From NCBI RefSeq assembly GCF_007860175.1, contig NZ_SJPX01000003.1:693380-757379 (forward strand): DNA of 64,000 nt, given 5' to 3'. This document shows, piece after piece, positions 46,691-56,671 of the stretch. A program made the translations under genes and the position numbers. Numbering within the stretch: position 1 is the stretch's first letter; every line of letters starts with the position of its first letter. This DNA comes from Rubripirellula reticaptiva. GTDB taxonomy: Bacteria; Planctomycetota; Planctomycetia; Pirellulales; Pirellulaceae. Under the pieces are notes generated by a model. It saw only the letters and a program-made list of their open reading frames with translations, ran no database searches and was not told the origin of the DNA.

Positions 46691-48121
46691 ATGAGTGAAG
46701 ACAATTCAAATTCAGGCGGAGAGTTTGAACGCGAGCCAGTTCCCGATTCTGCGTTGCTTGGATCGGGGAAGTTCTGGGGCATGTACGCGGGAGAACACGC
46801 CGCAGGCACCGAGTTCATGATTGGGCCGTTGTTTTTAGCGGCTGGCGCTAGTTTACAGGACCTGATCCTGGGCTTGTTGCTTGGCAACTTCCTAGCGGTT
46901 TTGACATGGCGATTCTTGGTCACTCCGATCGCGATGGCGAAACGGATGACACTGTATTACCAACTCGAACGGATTGCCGGTGGATCACTGGTCAAGTTCT
47001 ATAACTTAGTCAACGGTTTGCTGTTCTGTTTTCTTGCCGGTGCGATGGTCACCGTTTCTGCATCAGCAGTGGGCGTTCCGTTCGGCATTACGTTCGACGT
47101 GCCCGACGCAATGTTTGGTCTAAGCAATCTTTCGTTCACGGCTTTGGTTGCCATCGTCGGCGTGGTGATTGCGTTGGTCGCTGCAGGTGGCTATGAACGG
47201 GTTGCCCGATTCGCCAATATCGCTGCCCCGTGGATGATCGCGGTGTTTGCCGCTTGTGGAATCGTGTCGCTTGCTCAAATGGACGCGACTAACATGGCGG
47301 TTCTTTCGGAAGGCAAGTTTTGGACCGACGCGATCGCATTTGTGCAAGAAAAGAACGGGCCACAGACCTTTGGTTTTTGGCAGATTGTGGTGTTTGCTTG
47401 GTTATGTAACGGAGCGATGCACTTTGGGATGGCCGACCTTTCGATCTTTCGATTCGCGCGCAGCAAAGCGTCCGGATGGGCGCCGTCAATTGGAATGTTT
47501 CTAGGACACTACATGGCCTGGATCGCAGCCGCATTGTTGCTTGCCGCACTGATCAAGATTCAGCCGTCGCTTGCACTTGGTGCCGACGGGAAAGTAGTCG
47601 CTAACCCAGGACTACTTGCGTTCGAGTCGCTCGGTTGGGCGGGAATCATCTGCGTTGTGATCGCCGGTTGGACGACTGCCAACCCAACGATCTATCGCGC
47701 GGGTCTTGCCTTCCAAGGTGTGATCCCCAACAGTTCGCGAACGGCGATGACACTTGTAGCCGGCGCGGTCGCGACGATCGCAGGCGCTTTTCCGAATCTA
47801 TCGGCCCAGTTACTTGGATTCGTTGGGCTGTACGGAACTGTGCTCGGGCCAATGGGCGCAGTGATTTTTGTTGACTTCTATCTGATGAAGAAGTTTGGCT
47901 TGAAAGATGAGTACGCGATGCACAGTGGAGTGACGGCTAACGTCGCTGTGCTGGTGGCTTGGTTGCTGCCGGTCGCAGTGGGGCTCTATTTGATCTTTGC
48001 ACAAGGATTGTTTGCCGCTTACGCGGTGATCCCATGCTGGATTACCTGTGGCGTGATTTACCTTGTGCTTAGCAAGGTCACGCAAAATTCTATCGCAACC
48101 AACGAAGGACTTACCCAATGA
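46691..48121 (+). CDS. NCS1-type permease, probable rhamnose or sugar transporter
   Basis: This 476-residue integral membrane protein has about 12 hydrophobic helices, starting at MIGPLFLAAGASLQDLILGLL. The sequence resembles the nucleobase:cation symporter-1 family (cytosine/hydroxymethylpyrimidine permeases): GTEFMIGPLF, AMAKRMTLYY, and late helices with IVFVDFYLMKKFGL-like spacing. Position between rhaA and a rhamnosidase gene suggests L-rhamnose uptake rather than a nucleobase. Its stop overlaps the next gene as ATGA, so the small membrane protein is translationally coupled and may be a subunit. Transport of rhamnose is inferred from context only. Confidence 0.8.
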   Translation: MSEDNSNSGGEFEREPVPDSALLGSGKFWGMYAGEHAAGTEFMIGPLFLAAGASLQDLILGLLLGNFLAVLTWRFLVTPIAMAKRMTLYYQLERIAGGSLVKFYNLVNGLLFCFLAGAMVTVSASAVGVPFGITFDVPDAMFGLSNLSFTALVAIVGVVIALVAAGGYERVARFANIAAPWMIAVFAACGIVSLAQMDATNMAVLSEGKFWTDAIAFVQEKNGPQTFGFWQIVVFAWLCNGAMHFGMADLSIFRFARSKASGWAPSIGMFLGHYMAWIAAALLLAALIKIQPSLALGADGKVVANPGLLAFESLGWAGIICVVIAGWTTANPTIYRAGLAFQGVIPNSSRTAMTLVAGAVATIAGAFPNLSAQLLGFVGLYGTVLGPMGAVIFVDFYLMKKFGLKDEYAMHSGVTANVAVLVAWLLPVAVGLYLIFAQGLFAAYAVIPCWITCGVIYLVLSKVTQNSIATNEGLTQ

Positions 48122-48315
48122 ACATGCCTGCAAAACTAGTTTCGCTTGTTTCGCTTGGTGCGGTGATGATTCCGTGTGTCCTCTACTTTGCTGACGCGAT
48201 CAGTTTGGACACGGTGAAGTGGACAGCGCTCGCTGGAACGATCGGTTGGTTCTTGGCAACACCGTTGTGGATGAGCCGTGAATTGCCAATTGATTCAAAA
48301 GAAGTCGAAATTTGA
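48118..48315 (+). CDS. Small two-helix membrane protein coupled to the permease
   Basis: This 65-residue protein overlaps the permease stop as ATGA (48118-48121). It has two hydrophobic segments (AKLVSLVSLGAVMIPCVLYFAD and KWTALAGTIGWFLATPLWMS) and an acidic tail. It is not a remnant of a longer gene. Small accessory membrane proteins of this kind accompany some symporters; stabilising or regulating the permease is inferred. Confidence 0.75.
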   Translation: MNMPAKLVSLVSLGAVMIPCVLYFADAISLDTVKWTALAGTIGWFLATPLWMSRELPIDSKEVEI

Positions 48316-48377
48316 CGACTCGTTTTCTGACTCAGCACGATCCCCCGCCTGCGAAAAACCACCCTCAACTTCTCACC

Positions 48378-51300
48378 ATGACAAAACTGAATTTCTTCGC
48401 CACTTTGTTCCTCGGCATTTTCGTAGCCTGCACAACGACTGCGGTCATTGCACTTGAACCAGTGCATTTGCGATGTGAATACATTGACAACCCACATGGG
48501 ATCGATACAGTCCATCCGCGCCTAAGTTGGAAGGTGTCGTCGGACGAGCGGGGCGACTCACAGGTTGCGTACCAGATATTGGTTGCGTCATCGGCGGCAA
48601 GTCTGGCAAACGGTGAAGGAGATCTTTGGGATTCTGGAAAAGTTAATTCCGATCAGACTCTGTTCGTTCAGTACCAAGGAAAGCCGCTGAGGAGCGGCCA
48701 GCAGTGCTTTTGGCAAGTGAAGGTTTGGAACACGGAATCCGATGATCCAGTCGCCAGCGAAGCTGCATCTTGGTCGATGGGATTGTTGAACGAGACCGAC
48801 TGGACAGCGAGGTACATCAGTTACCACGACGAAACGCCGGTCTATCGCGATACCACAACGCTGCAACTGCCGGCGGCGCGTCAGTACCGCAAAGAGTTTC
48901 GCGTGGAAAAGGAAATCAAGCGGGCGACTGTCTACGCCACAGCGCTGGGGATCTACGAATTGCACATCAACGGTAGCACCGTCGGTGACGCCTACTTTGC
49001 ACCGGGTTGGACGGACTATCGCCAACGCGCGTACTACAACACTTACGACGTGACCGAGATGATGCGGTCAGGTGAGAACGCAATCGGGGCGTGGGTTGCC
49101 GATGGTTGGTACAGCGGCTATGTCGGGTTCGGTTTGCTGACCGGAATGAGCACCGAAAAAACTGGCCGGGCGGCTTACGGAAAAACGCCGGCGCTGATGG
49201 CGCAGTTGGAAGTCGAATACTCCGACGGTTCCAAACAAATCGTCGGCACCGACAAGAGCTGGAAAGTAACGGGCAACGGGCCGATCCAAGAAGCCGATTT
49301 GTTGATGGGTGAAGCTTACGATGCCCGCAACGAGATGCCGGGTTGGTCGCAGCATGGTTTCGATGACGCGGCTTGGGACAGTGCGGTCTTTGCCGAAGAC
49401 AATGGCAACCCGGTCGCCGATTTTTATCAGTTTCGCAACCCCGACGGTGAGCGAAAGAATGTCGCGATTGTCGGTGAAGAATACGAACTCGGTTTCAAGC
49501 GTCCGAAACTGGAAGCCTTTCCGGGACTGCCCGTTCGAATCACTCAGGAGATGCCGGCTAAGTCCGTTACCGAGCGAGAACCTGGCACGTACATCTTCAA
49601 CCTCGGACAAAACTTTGCCGGGAACATTCGTTTGAAAGTCACGGGACCGGCCGGGCAGCAAATCAGAATCCGTTATGCAGAAATGCTGCATCCCGACGGG
49701 CGAATGATGACCGAGAATCTCCGTAAAGCACGCGCTACCGATTTCTATACTTGTAAAGGTGATCCGGCCGGCGAGGTCTACCAGCCTCGATTTACTTTCC
49801 ACGGTTTCCAGTTCGTCGAGCTGTCGAACTTTCCGGGAACACCGACGCTCGACACGGTGACCGGTTTGGTCATGCATAGTGACACGCCGATGACTAGCAC
49901 GTTCCAGTGCAGCGACCCGATGGTCAACCAACTTTTTAAGAATGTCGTCTGGACCCAGCGGGCCAACTTCCTGGACTTGCCGACCGATTGTCCACAGCGT
50001 GATGAACGTATGGGATGGACTGGCGATGCGCAGGCTTACGTGGCAACGGCTGCCTACAACGCGGACATCGGTGCGTTCTACACAAAGTGGTTGCGCGAAT
50101 TGATGGAGTCACAGCGACCAAGCGGCGCGTTCCCAGGCTACGCGCCGTACCCGTTTCAGCACGGTTGGGATTTTGGCACCGCCTGGGCCGATGCGGGCGT
50201 GATTTGTCCTTGGACGATCTGGCAGTTCTACGGTGACACTCAAGTCATCGACGACTGCTGGGAACCGATGACTCGATTCATGGGCTGGCGAAAACGAACC
50301 AGCGTGGATGACCTTGGCGTTACTCACGGCAACGCTTGGGGCGATTGGTTAGCACAAGGAGCCGAGACGCCGCTCGACTATATCGACAGCGTTTACTTTG
50401 CGATCTCGGCCAAGATGATGGCTGAAATGGCGGAGGCGACTGGCCGAGTCGCGGAAGCCGATCAGTATCGGAAGCAGTTCGAAGCGACTCGCGCTGCGTT
50501 TCAAATGAAGTACGTTAGCGTCGATGGTAGTGTGAACATCAAAACGCAAACCGCGCAAGCCTTGGCGTTATTCGCTGACCTGGTTCCGGCGGACCAGCGC
50601 GAAAACACGGGACGTCACCTGGCATCGATGCTGGCCGACAATGGCAATCATATGGCGACGGGGTTCTTAGGAACACGGCCTCTGTTGCCTGTGCTGTCGG
50701 CATCCGGGCAACACGACTTAGCGGTCTTCTTGATCCAGTCTCGCGAGTTTCCGTCGTGGGGATACGAGATCGCGAACGGCGCGACCACGATTTGGGAACG
50801 CTGGGACAGCTATACCAAAGAAGACGCCTTCGGACGGCACAATGCGGCAATGAACTCATTCTCGCACTACGCTTTCGGTGCCGTTTGCGAATGGATGTTC
50901 GCGACGCTTGCGGGGATCCAGTCCGACGGCCCAGGCTTTAAGAAGATCATCATTCGCCCAAGTCCGCCGTCGCCCGAAAGCAACGCGATGCACGACTCCA
51001 TCGACTGGGTGAAAGCATCTTATGACTCGATTCGCGGAACGATCCGCAGCGACTGGAAAATCGAACAAGGCAAGTTTTACCTGCGAGTTTCGATTCCGGC
51101 AAACTCGACGGCGACGGTCTACTTGCCGACCAGTAAAGCTTCGAGCATTACCGAAAACGGAAAGGCGTTGGCCGGACATGCCAATGTCAAGTTGGTAAGT
51201 CAGCAGTTGGATGTGGCGGTATTGTCCGTCGAATCCGGCGACTATCAGTTCGCAGCCGACAGTGGAGTCATGCCTGCGGATGTGCCGTTGAAGACTTCGA

Positions 51301-51776
51301 AGCCAATGGACATGTCGATCAATCCTGATCAGATCGACCTAGCCGGGGCCACCAAGCTTGCGACCTGGGACTTCTCGAATGCGACCGACGTTGCGAAGTG
51401 GAAGGACCAGAAGAGTGTGGAAATCCGCAGTCGCGGCGGCAAGGTGTTCGTGGCTGCAACGGGCGATGACTCGCAGATGTCAGTGCGTTTGGATCGTCCC
51501 GCGGCTGGCAAACTTGCGATCGTGTTGCGGGCGATGCCGGCTAGCGGCGCGACAAGTCAATTCTTTTGGTCGTCACCCGGTCGAGGATTCAATGGACAGC
51601 AGCAATCGAAACGGCGGCTCGCGAAATCCGATCAAATCAACGAGTACGTATTCAAGATCCAAGGCAACGATCCAATTCAAGGCATTCGATTTGATCCGTT
51701 TGCAACTTACGATCAACATGCCGACGCTGGTGAAATGGAGATCGAGTCGATTTCCGTCTATCAATTAGCGGATTGA
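48378..51776 (+). CDS. GH78 alpha-L-rhamnosidase with extra C-terminal module
   Basis: This 1132-residue secreted enzyme starts at ATG 48378 (a TTG at 48312 overlaps the previous stop). The signal is MTKLNFFATLFLGIFVACTT, followed by the N-terminal rhamnosidase domain (LRCEYIDNPHGIDTVHPRLSW) and other beta domains (YELHINGSTVGDAYFAPGWTDY). The catalytic (alpha/alpha)6 barrel has DCPQRDERMGWTGD with candidate general acid Glu543. The usual C-terminal beta domain ends near residue 980. A further module of about 140 residues follows (988-1132) and resembles the C-terminus of the neighbouring sulfatase. It should release terminal alpha-L-rhamnose from the polysaccharide, feeding the permease and isomerase just upstream. 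Confidence 0.92.
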   Translation: MTKLNFFATLFLGIFVACTTTAVIALEPVHLRCEYIDNPHGIDTVHPRLSWKVSSDERGDSQVAYQILVASSAASLANGEGDLWDSGKVNSDQTLFVQYQGKPLRSGQQCFWQVKVWNTESDDPVASEAASWSMGLLNETDWTARYISYHDETPVYRDTTTLQLPAARQYRKEFRVEKEIKRATVYATALGIYELHINGSTVGDAYFAPGWTDYRQRAYYNTYDVTEMMRSGENAIGAWVADGWYSGYVGFGLLTGMSTEKTGRAAYGKTPALMAQLEVEYSDGSKQIVGTDKSWKVTGNGPIQEADLLMGEAYDARNEMPGWSQHGFDDAAWDSAVFAEDNGNPVADFYQFRNPDGERKNVAIVGEEYELGFKRPKLEAFPGLPVRITQEMPAKSVTEREPGTYIFNLGQNFAGNIRLKVTGPAGQQIRIRYAEMLHPDGRMMTENLRKARATDFYTCKGDPAGEVYQPRFTFHGFQFVELSNFPGTPTLDTVTGLVMHSDTPMTSTFQCSDPMVNQLFKNVVWTQRANFLDLPTDCPQRDERMGWTGDAQAYVATAAYNADIGAFYTKWLRELMESQRPSGAFPGYAPYPFQHGWDFGTAWADAGVICPWTIWQFYGDTQVIDDCWEPMTRFMGWRKRTSVDDLGVTHGNAWGDWLAQGAETPLDYIDSVYFAISAKMMAEMAEATGRVAEADQYRKQFEATRAAFQMKYVSVDGSVNIKTQTAQALALFADLVPADQRENTGRHLASMLADNGNHMATGFLGTRPLLPVLSASGQHDLAVFLIQSREFPSWGYEIANGATTIWERWDSYTKEDAFGRHNAAMNSFSHYAFGAVCEWMFATLAGIQSDGPGFKKIIIRPSPPSPESNAMHDSIDWVKASYDSIRGTIRSDWKIEQGKFYLRVSIPANSTATVYLPTSKASSITENGKALAGHANVKLVSQQLDVAVLSVESGDYQFAADSGVMPADVPLKTSKPMDMSINPDQIDLAGATKLATWDFSNATDVAKWKDQKSVEIRSRGGKVFVAATGDDSQMSVRLDRPAAGKLAIVLRAMPASGATSQFFWSSPGRGFNGQQQSKRRLAKSDQINEYVFKIQGNDPIQGIRFDPFATYDQHADAGEMEIESISVYQLAD

Positions 51777-51848
51777 TCTGAGAACGGCAGACGGCAGTCT
51801 CATTGACTCGCGGTCCAACTGCCTCGCCCCACCTACCGAGTGAATTTC

Positions 51849-53810
51849 ATGCGATTGAACCAAACGTTTCTGTATTTGTTGATGGGTGGTTTGTTTGTGA
51901 GCGGTTTGCTCGGGCAAGGGCTCGCGGCGGCCGAGGAGAACCTGCGACAACCTAATGTTGTGTTCATCCTGGCGGATGATCTTGGTTGGTCTGACACGAC
52001 ACTGTTTGGCACGACGAAGTTCTACAAGACGCCGAATGTCGAGCGTCTGGCAAAGCGAGGCATGACGTTCACGCGTGCGTATTCGTCCAGCCCACTTTGT
52101 TCTCCGACACGTGCAAGTGTGCTAACGGGACTGAGTCCGGCGCGGCATGGAATCACGTCGCCAACATGTCACTTGCCCAAGGTGGTGCTGGAGCCGGTTG
52201 TCAGTCGCTCGGCGGCCCCGAATCAGAAGGCAACCATTCCGGAATCGGTAACGCGATTGGACACCGACTACTACACGTTGGCCGAAATGTTCAAGGACAA
52301 CGGATACGCAACCGGTCACTTTGGGAAATGGCACCTGGGGCCCGAACCTTACTCGCCGCTGCAGCATGGCTTCGATGTGGACGTGCCACACTTTGCAGGT
52401 CCGGGACCTGCCGGAAGCTACGTCGCGCCTTGGAAGTTCAAAGACTTTGACCATGATCCAAACATTCCCGATGAACACATCGAGGATCGGATGGCGAAGG
52501 AAGCGACGCGGTTCATGGAGCAACGCGCCGACGCGCCGTTCTTTCTGAATTACTGGATGTTCAGCGTTCATGCACCGTTTGATGCCAAACAGAATTTGAT
52601 CGACCAGTATCGCAAAGTCGTCGATCCAAGTGATCCACAGCGCAGCCCGACGTACGCAGCGATGATCGAAAGCATGGACGATGCGATTGGAACGTTGTTG
52701 GACACAATCGATCGGCTAGGCATCGCGGACAACACGATCATTGTGTTTGCGTCGGACAATGGCGGCAACATGTACAACGAAGTCGACGGGACCACCGCAA
52801 CCAGTAACGCACCGCTGAAGGGCGGCAAGGCGACGATGTATGAAGGCGGCGTGCGTGGTCCGGCGATCGTGATTCAGCCAGGTGTCGTGAAGCCTGAGAC
52901 GCATAGCGACGCGATCATCCAGAGCATCGACTTTTATCCGACTCTGCTCGAGATGCTCGCGATCGCTCCGCAGCCAGAACAATCATTCGACGGCATCAGC
53001 CTCGTTCCAGCACTGCAGGGCGGCAAGCTATCACGCGAAGCGATCTTCACGTTCTTTCCTCACTCCCCTGGCATTCCAGACTGGCTACCGCCCGCGGTCA
53101 GTGCTCATCAAGGCGATTGGAAATTGATTCGGATCTTTCACGGTGGTCAGGACGGCGCTCATCGTCACAAGCTCTTCAATCTTCACGACGATATTGGTGA
53201 ACGCAATGATCTTGCTGAAAAGTACCCTGATCGAGTTCAGCAAATGGACGCTTTGATCCAGCAACACTTGGAAGACGCAAACGCTGTCTGTCCGCTGGCG
53301 AACCCCAATTTTGATCCTGCAAAGTACGACATCACCCAAGAAGGTAAAGCGTCGCTGAAGGGTGGCGCCAAAGAAGCAAAGACGCCGCATGCGCGACCGG
53401 CCGGAAAACCAGTTGCGGGTTGGCAACCGAGCGGTACTTGTAAGCTTTCGCTCGTTGCAGGCGGTCTGCAAGTTCAAAGCGATGGTAACGATCCCCACTT
53501 CAGCTATCAGCTTTCGGAACCAGTCGTGGGTGCGAAATTGTGGTTGAAGATTCGGATGAAGTCCGACTCGGCTGGACAAGGTCAGGTGTTTTGGAAAAGT
53601 AATGACGCTCCCTATGCCGCCGAGCGTAGCACGTTCTTTGATGTCTACCATGATGGCAAATTACACGACTATGAAGTTCAAATCTCGCCCACTGGATCGA
53701 CTCAGGGAATCCGTTTGGATCCGTCGCGAAGTCGTGGCACGATCGAGATTTTGCAAATGCAGCTGACCACCGAGAACGACGAACTCGTCAAGCAGTGGAG
53801 CTTCAATTGA
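51849..53810 (+). CDS. Sulfatase (canonical CSPTR) with extra C-terminal module
   Basis: With ATG 51849 the protein is 653 residues (an in-frame GTG lies at 51840). The signal peptide ends near residue 28. [26 protein letters not shown] (Cys84, canonical), GHFGKWHLG and [10 protein letters not shown] mark an arylsulfatase. A normal sulfatase would end near residue 500; here a basic, Gly/Ala-rich linker is followed by a beta-rich module (about 521-653) that resembles the last 140 residues of the GH78 protein encoded just upstream. The shared module may target both enzymes to the same surface or polysaccharide. The downstream sulfatase overlaps the end of this gene. Confidence 0.9.
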   Translation: MRLNQTFLYLLMGGLFVSGLLGQGLAAAEENLRQPNVVFILADDLGWSDTTLFGTTKFYKTPNVERLAKRGMTFTRAYSSSPLCSPTRASVLTGLSPARHGITSPTCHLPKVVLEPVVSRSAAPNQKATIPESVTRLDTDYYTLAEMFKDNGYATGHFGKWHLGPEPYSPLQHGFDVDVPHFAGPGPAGSYVAPWKFKDFDHDPNIPDEHIEDRMAKEATRFMEQRADAPFFLNYWMFSVHAPFDAKQNLIDQYRKVVDPSDPQRSPTYAAMIESMDDAIGTLLDTIDRLGIADNTIIVFASDNGGNMYNEVDGTTATSNAPLKGGKATMYEGGVRGPAIVIQPGVVKPETHSDAIIQSIDFYPTLLEMLAIAPQPEQSFDGISLVPALQGGKLSREAIFTFFPHSPGIPDWLPPAVSAHQGDWKLIRIFHGGQDGAHRHKLFNLHDDIGERNDLAEKYPDRVQQMDALIQQHLEDANAVCPLANPNFDPAKYDITQEGKASLKGGAKEAKTPHARPAGKPVAGWQPSGTCKLSLVAGGLQVQSDGNDPHFSYQLSEPVVGAKLWLKIRMKSDSAGQGQVFWKSNDAPYAAERSTFFDVYHDGKLHDYEVQISPTGSTQGIRLDPSRSRGTIEILQMQLTTENDELVKQWSFN

Positions 53811-55231
53811 TTCGGTTGCTTTGGCAGATGTCGACGTTGTTGTTGATTGCCGCACCGGTGTTTGGTGGCGATCGCAGGCCGAATGTGATCGTGATTTTCA
53901 CGGACGATCACGGCTATGCGGACTTGGGATGTCAAGAAGTCTTTGAAGACGTCAAGACGCCGCACTTGGATGCGTTGGCCAGCGGCGGCGCAAGGATGAC
54001 GGATGGTTATTGCACCGCGCCTCAGTGCGTGCCTTCGCGCGGCGGTTTAATCAGCGGCCAGTATCAAACCAAGTGGGGTTTGGAATCGAACCCGCAATTT
54101 CAAGACCGCAGCGTCATGGAACGGTTTGCCGAATTGAAGACCATTCCCGAGCGTCTTCAGGGTGCGGGTTACAAAACCGGGATGGCCGGCAAATGGCATT
54201 TGGGGCCAAACACGGCTGGCGCGATCGCCAAGCACGGCTTTGACAAAGTGTTTTTTAAACACAGCAATGCTGATGGGCACTGGAACATGAATCTGCGCGG
54301 TGAAGATGTTCCGCCCCAAGTTCAAAAGGGGGGTGGATATCATCTTGATCTTGTTTCCTCGTTTGCGTGCTCGTTCATTGAGCGATTCCAAGACGAGCCG
54401 TTCTTTTTATTTCTCGCCTATCGAGCACCGCATGTTCCGCTGGATGCTCCGCAGCGTTACTTGAACCGGTTTCCTGGTGAAATGCCACAGCGGCGACGGC
54501 AAGCGCTTGCGATGTTATCGGCAGTTGACGACGGAGTTGGCAGCATCGTGGCAAAACTTGCCGAGCATGATTTGGATCAGGACACGTTGATCTTTGTGAT
54601 CGGTGACAATGGTGCGCCGCTGAAAATGCACAAGCTCGACGCGCCCGGTGGTGGGCCGGGCTGGGATGGATCACTTAACGATCCCATGAACGGCGAAAAA
54701 GGATTGCTTACCGAGGGCGGGATTCGCGTGCCCTTTGTCGTTCATTGGAACGGAACGATTCCGGCTGGACAAGTTTACTCGCATCCTGTTACGTCGCTGG
54801 ACGTCGGCGCAACGGCGTGTGCATTGGCCGGTTTGCCGGACGATCCGGAGCTCGACGGTGTTAGTTTATTGCCTTATCTGTCGGGGCAAACCGACGGCAT
54901 TCCACACGGCACTCTTTATTGGCGCTGGCTAGGCCAGTCAGCGATTCGCAAAGGGAAGTGGAAGTACCTGCGAAGCGACCAACGCGAGTTCCTGTTCGAT
55001 TTGGAAAATGATGTCGAGGAAACCAACAATCTGATCGAGGACCGTCCTGACGTTGCTCGGTCGTTGGTGAAGGAGCTGACAACGTGGGCTGCGACCCAAT
55101 CACCACCGGGAATCGGGGCGATGAAGTCTGAGGCGATGAGTCGTCAGGCGAGTACGTTTCTGGACTGGTACATGGAAGACAAACAGACGATCACAGACGT
55201 CGAAGTTCATACAAAGGTCGAAGTAGAGTGA
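53795..55231 (+). CDS. Sulfatase, canonical CVPSR
   Basis: This 478-residue sulfatase is best read from GTG 53795 (16-nt overlap with the previous gene); TTG 53807 and ATG 53828 are alternatives, but the GTG start gives the strongest signal peptide. Motifs: [27 protein letters not shown] (Cys78), GMAGKWHLG and [10 protein letters not shown]. The overlap implies translational coupling. The middle segment [14 protein letters not shown] is typical of arylsulfatases. It is the second of four genes in a run with overlaps of 16, 1 and about 0 nt (53810/53795, 55231/55231, 56670/56672). Confidence 0.9.
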   Translation: MELQLIRLLWQMSTLLLIAAPVFGGDRRPNVIVIFTDDHGYADLGCQEVFEDVKTPHLDALASGGARMTDGYCTAPQCVPSRGGLISGQYQTKWGLESNPQFQDRSVMERFAELKTIPERLQGAGYKTGMAGKWHLGPNTAGAIAKHGFDKVFFKHSNADGHWNMNLRGEDVPPQVQKGGGYHLDLVSSFACSFIERFQDEPFFLFLAYRAPHVPLDAPQRYLNRFPGEMPQRRRQALAMLSAVDDGVGSIVAKLAEHDLDQDTLIFVIGDNGAPLKMHKLDAPGGGPGWDGSLNDPMNGEKGLLTEGGIRVPFVVHWNGTIPAGQVYSHPVTSLDVGATACALAGLPDDPELDGVSLLPYLSGQTDGIPHGTLYWRWLGQSAIRKGKWKYLRSDQREFLFDLENDVEETNNLIEDRPDVARSLVKELTTWAATQSPPGIGAMKSEAMSRQASTFLDWYMEDKQTITDVEVHTKVEVE

Positions 55232-56670
55232 TGCAGAGATTTTGTAACTGGGGAATTTGTCAACTGAGCCTTTTGTGCGTGATGATGTCTGCTGCGACAG
55301 GATTTGCTGCCGATCGTCCCAACGTTCTATTCGTACTGACGGAAGACCAGGGCGCTCACTTGAGTCTGCTGGACACGCCAGGCTTGAAGACGCCCAACAT
55401 CGATTCGCTGGCCAAATCCGGCGTCTACTTTTCCAATGCGTTTGTCGTCTACCCGGTATGTTCGGCGTCAAAGTCCGCGATCTATACCGGACTGCACAAC
55501 CACACCAACGGTATCCTGAACAACACTCACAATTTTCATGTGCCGGCTAACAAAGTGACTGCGGCTCAACGTGGGCTGAAGCTTGCCCAGATCAATCGTG
55601 TTCGCGATCAGTATCAAACGTTGACCGAGATTCTCAATCAGGCCGGGTACTATCAGGGCGTGACACACAAGCTGCATGTGCTGCCAAACGAGAAGTTCCC
55701 GTATGACGAATTCCTTCACGGCAGTCGCAAGGAAATCCAAGACTTCATTAGCCATGCCGCTGAGCAACAGCAACCTTGGTTCTTGATGGTCAACATTCCG
55801 AATTCGCATCGTCCGTACCCGAACAGTGACAAGAACCCAATCCGAGTCGATCCGGCGATGGTAAAGCTGCCGGCCTATTTGCCGGATTCACCGGAAGTAC
55901 GAAAGGATTGGGCCGAATACCTGGCAGGCGTCGAACAGGCTGACGCGTTGACGGGACAAGCGATCGAAGTGCTCGAACAATCGGGGCAGCGTGACAACAC
56001 CATTGTGATTTTCATGAGCGACCATGGGCCGACGTTCCAGCACGGCAAGATGACGCTTTATGACCTCGGTTTGCGAGTCCCTTTGATCATCAGCGGTCAT
56101 GGCGTATCACAAACCGGAACGAGTGAAGAACTCGTTAGCGAACTCGATCTGCTGCCAACTCTTTTGCAGTTGTGCGACGTTGATCACGAGTTCGATTACG
56201 CGTTGCACGGTAAATCGGTAGCCCCGCTGCTGACCGGCGAATCGAAACTGCCGAATTCCGAACATGTGTTTGCTGAGATTTCAAATCGCGGGCCGCTACC
56301 GAATGACGGAATGCAGGAACGCAGCGTCTTTGACGGACGTTGGAAGCTGATTTATCGCGAGAAGGTTGATACGGCATGGCGACAGGTCAATGCTGACTCA
56401 CGTGAGTTCAAGATTTGGGGCAACCGAACTTACGCCGAAACAATTCGCTTAAAGGATGAGTTCCCGAGGCAATATCAGATCTTGGCTGAAATGGATCCTC
56501 AGAATCTCGGCGCCGTCGTGCCAAAGCTTGAATTGTACGACTTGCAGTCCGATCCTGACGAAATGACGAACTTGGCGAATGACGCTGAACACCAGGACCA
56601 GCAGGGTCGTCTGATGACAGTGCTGCGGGATTGGGTACAACGAACCAACGATCCTGCGGTGAGTCCTTAA
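55231..56670 (+). CDS. Sulfatase with CSASK motif (heparan-sulfatase-like)
   Basis: This 479-residue secreted sulfatase starts at ATG 55231, overlapping the previous stop as TGATG (a GTG at 55228 is in frame too). The modified-residue motif is PVCSASKSAIYTG (Cys77): both Pro and Arg of CxPxR are changed. The metal-ligand pair is also unusual, LTEDQG, with Glu for the first Asp. Lys in THKLHVL and SDHGPTFQHGK are kept. The layout resembles the heparan N-sulfatase-like branch. Family relatives with CSASK occur in planctomycete genomes in my recollection, so this may be a true subfamily rather than decay. Confidence 0.85.
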   Translation: MQRFCNWGICQLSLLCVMMSAATGFAADRPNVLFVLTEDQGAHLSLLDTPGLKTPNIDSLAKSGVYFSNAFVVYPVCSASKSAIYTGLHNHTNGILNNTHNFHVPANKVTAAQRGLKLAQINRVRDQYQTLTEILNQAGYYQGVTHKLHVLPNEKFPYDEFLHGSRKEIQDFISHAAEQQQPWFLMVNIPNSHRPYPNSDKNPIRVDPAMVKLPAYLPDSPEVRKDWAEYLAGVEQADALTGQAIEVLEQSGQRDNTIVIFMSDHGPTFQHGKMTLYDLGLRVPLIISGHGVSQTGTSEELVSELDLLPTLLQLCDVDHEFDYALHGKSVAPLLTGESKLPNSEHVFAEISNRGPLPNDGMQERSVFDGRWKLIYREKVDTAWRQVNADSREFKIWGNRTYAETIRLKDEFPRQYQILAEMDPQNLGAVVPKLELYDLQSDPDEMTNLANDAEHQDQQGRLMTVLRDWVQRTNDPAVSP

Positions 56671-56671
56671 C

